Shown here: piece by piece, positions 6,487 through 7,358 of the stretch
Numbering within the stretch: position 1 is the first letter of the stretch
How the letters are laid out: the number at the start of each line of letters is the position of its first letter
DNA from: CAYQDR01 sp964416315
Lineage (GTDB): Bacteria > Methylomirabilota > Methylomirabilia > Rokubacteriales > DASRDR01
Assembly (NCBI GenBank): GCA_964416315.1
Contig: CAYQDR010000173.1
Coordinates: 1-7,358 of the forward strand
Direction of reading: 5' to 3'
DNA: 7,358 nt
Translations under genes and position numbers: made by a program
Notes under the pieces: model-generated
Seen by the model: the letters and a program-made list of their open reading frames with translations, nothing else
Told to the model about the DNA's origin: nothing
Databases searched by the model: none

Positions 6487-6726
6487 TCAGAAATAGTAGA
6501 CGTACACGGTCACCACCACAATCTCGTCGGCTTCCTCGACGAAGATGTGGCGGACCTGCCTCGTCCTGTACCAGACTCCGTTCCACACCGCCTCGAAGCG
6601 GTAATCCTTGCGACACTCAAGGCGGCCCAACTCCGCCGGACCCCAGGGACCGGTGCGGACGGCCTCGCCGACCTCCTCCTCCGTCACCCCTCGGAAAGCG
6701 ATCTGGTGACGCGCACGGCCGGACAT
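6487..6726 (-). CDS. DUF4258-type small protein, possible toxin of a TA-like pair
   Basis: This 79-residue protein reads RHQIAFRGVTEEEVGEAV near the N-terminus, then CRKDYRFEAVWNGVWYRTRQV and a final strand of hydrophobic residues, VEEADEIVVVTVYVYYF. The order H-x3-R-G-[V/I]-[ST]-EEE-V, an Arg-rich middle and a terminal EIVVVTVY strand is the DUF4258 pattern, a small alpha-beta fold shared with several uncharacterised toxin-like proteins. The usual initial S-x-H-A region is shortened to SGRARHQ. The ATG at 6726 has a purine-rich GGAGAAG about 10 bases upstream. It sits 35 bases after the methylase fragment and 10 bases before the first DUF2283 gene. Toxicity is inference from the DUF4258/DUF2283 association; no catalytic residues are established for this family. 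Confidence 0.75.
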   Translation of the reverse strand: MSGRARHQIAFRGVTEEEVGEAVRTGPWGPAELGRLECRKDYRFEAVWNGVWYRTRQVRHIFVEEADEIVVVTVYVYYF

Positions 6727-6761
6727 ACGGATCGGCTTCTCCGCCGGGGAGACTTGCGCTC

Positions 6762-7310
6762 TTATCGCGGGACGGCAAGCAGCATCGCGTCCAGGAGGCG
6801 CTTCTCCTCGCTGTCTTTCGGGTAGAGCGCGGACAGGGCGTTGGCGAGGCGCAGGAAATCGGGTCCCCGTTCGATCTCGGACTCCAACAGTGCTCGTAGC
6901 GCGTTCGAGGCGCCGCTGGCCTGGAAGAGCATTGCTGCGTGAACGCGGTCGAGGGTGGTAGCGTCACGCCGGGTCTCAGCGAGGTCCGTCCCTTGTGTGG
7001 CCTTCGCGCCACGTCCCCTACCACGGCCCTTGACACCGGGACCCGGCGGGGTCGCAAGCTCGGGGAAGAGAGTGCCTTGGGGCTCCCCCCGTCCCGCTCT
7101 CACGGTAGACTCGATACGCCGCGCGACGGCCGAGGCGCCGTCCTCCCCGAAGAGCTGGCCGGCCCGCTCCCGCACCGGGAGCAGCCGGACGACGCCCTTC
7201 TCGGTCTCGACGATCCGCCGCTCCCACTGGTCCAGATGGATGCCGAGCGGCTGGGCGAATCGCCGGACCACGTCATAGATCAGGACAAGCCCCTTCTTCG
7301 GGGTCGGCTG
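6762..7310 (-). pseudogene. C-terminal segment of a DUF1156-type DNA methylase
   Basis: The open frame reads GLVLIYDVVRRFAQPLGIHL, then ETEKGVVRLLPVRERAGQLFGEDGA, a low-complexity Pro/Gly/Arg linker, and TTLDRVHAAMLFQASG...LRLANALSALYP...EEKRLLDAMLLAVPR. I recognise this as the C-terminal tail of the large (roughly 900-1000 residue) adenine-specific DNA methylases with a DUF1156 domain (COG1743 type). The catalytic part with its NPPY-like motif is not in the window. An in-frame TAA at 7311-7313 lies only six codons before GLVLIYDVV. The next usable start, GTG at 7271, falls inside conserved sequence and lacks a Shine-Dalgarno site. The gene is therefore truncated, frameshifted or split at about 7290-7313; the window ends too soon to say which. 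It heads the - strand operon leading to the DUF499 ATPase. Confidence 0.7.
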
Positions 7311-7358
7311 TTAGCGCCCACGCTTTCTGACATCTCCCGGCTCGACTTCTTTGCCGCT

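Noticed and set aside
6231..6899. + strand frames opposite the small DUF genes and methylase tail.
   Set aside because: The - strand frames match known small families with good ribosome-binding sites and operon spacing; the + frames are low-complexity shadows.
7288..7303. CCCC-TTCTTC-GGGG inverted repeat as a terminator or attachment site.
   Set aside because: Only a 4-bp core stem with no T-run, and it lies at the start of conserved methylase coding sequence.

Overview
This is a very GC-rich (clearly above 60%) bacterial window with strong G/C third-position bias. Its gene families (MauG-type di-heme peroxidase, adducin-type class II aldolase, DUF1156/DUF499 pair) and TGCTAGACT-like -10 boxes suggest an uncultured soil or sediment lineage such as Rokubacteria/Methylomirabilota or a deltaproteobacterial relative. 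The taxonomic guess is inference from gene style only.

Left part (1-1259, + strand): the possible tail of an upstream gene and a good rho-independent terminator candidate precede a monocistronic-looking secreted di-heme cytochrome c peroxidase. That gene has a well-formed sigma70-type promoter (TTGACA-17-TAGAGT) and a clear Shine-Dalgarno sequence.

Middle part (1260-3169): this stretch is rearranged. A RluA-family pseudouridine synthase on the - strand keeps its S4-like region and catalytic HRLD motif but is cut off near 1480. There it abuts, in opposite orientation, a roughly 52-codon remnant of an IS91-like transposase. Divergently from the RluA remnant runs an intact class II aldolase/adducin-type gene. 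Two facing extended -10 elements lie in the shared intergenic region.

Right part (3229-7358, all - strand): a compact operon that reads, in transcription order, the C-terminal segment of a DUF1156-type DNA methylase (5' part missing, in-frame stop at 7311-7313), a DUF4258 small protein, a DUF2283 small protein, a second DUF2283 protein, and a complete 927-residue DUF499 AAA-type ATPase. DUF1156 methylases and DUF499 ATPases are recurrent neighbours in predicted defence/modification loci. The unusual point here is that a toxin-antitoxin-like DUF4258/DUF2283/DUF2283 cassette sits between the two large proteins, with very short gaps, while the methylase is broken in or at the edge of the window. 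The ATPase reads convergently into the aldolase gene, so 3170-3228 is the right-hand limit of the ordinary metabolic block and the end of the island-like operon.
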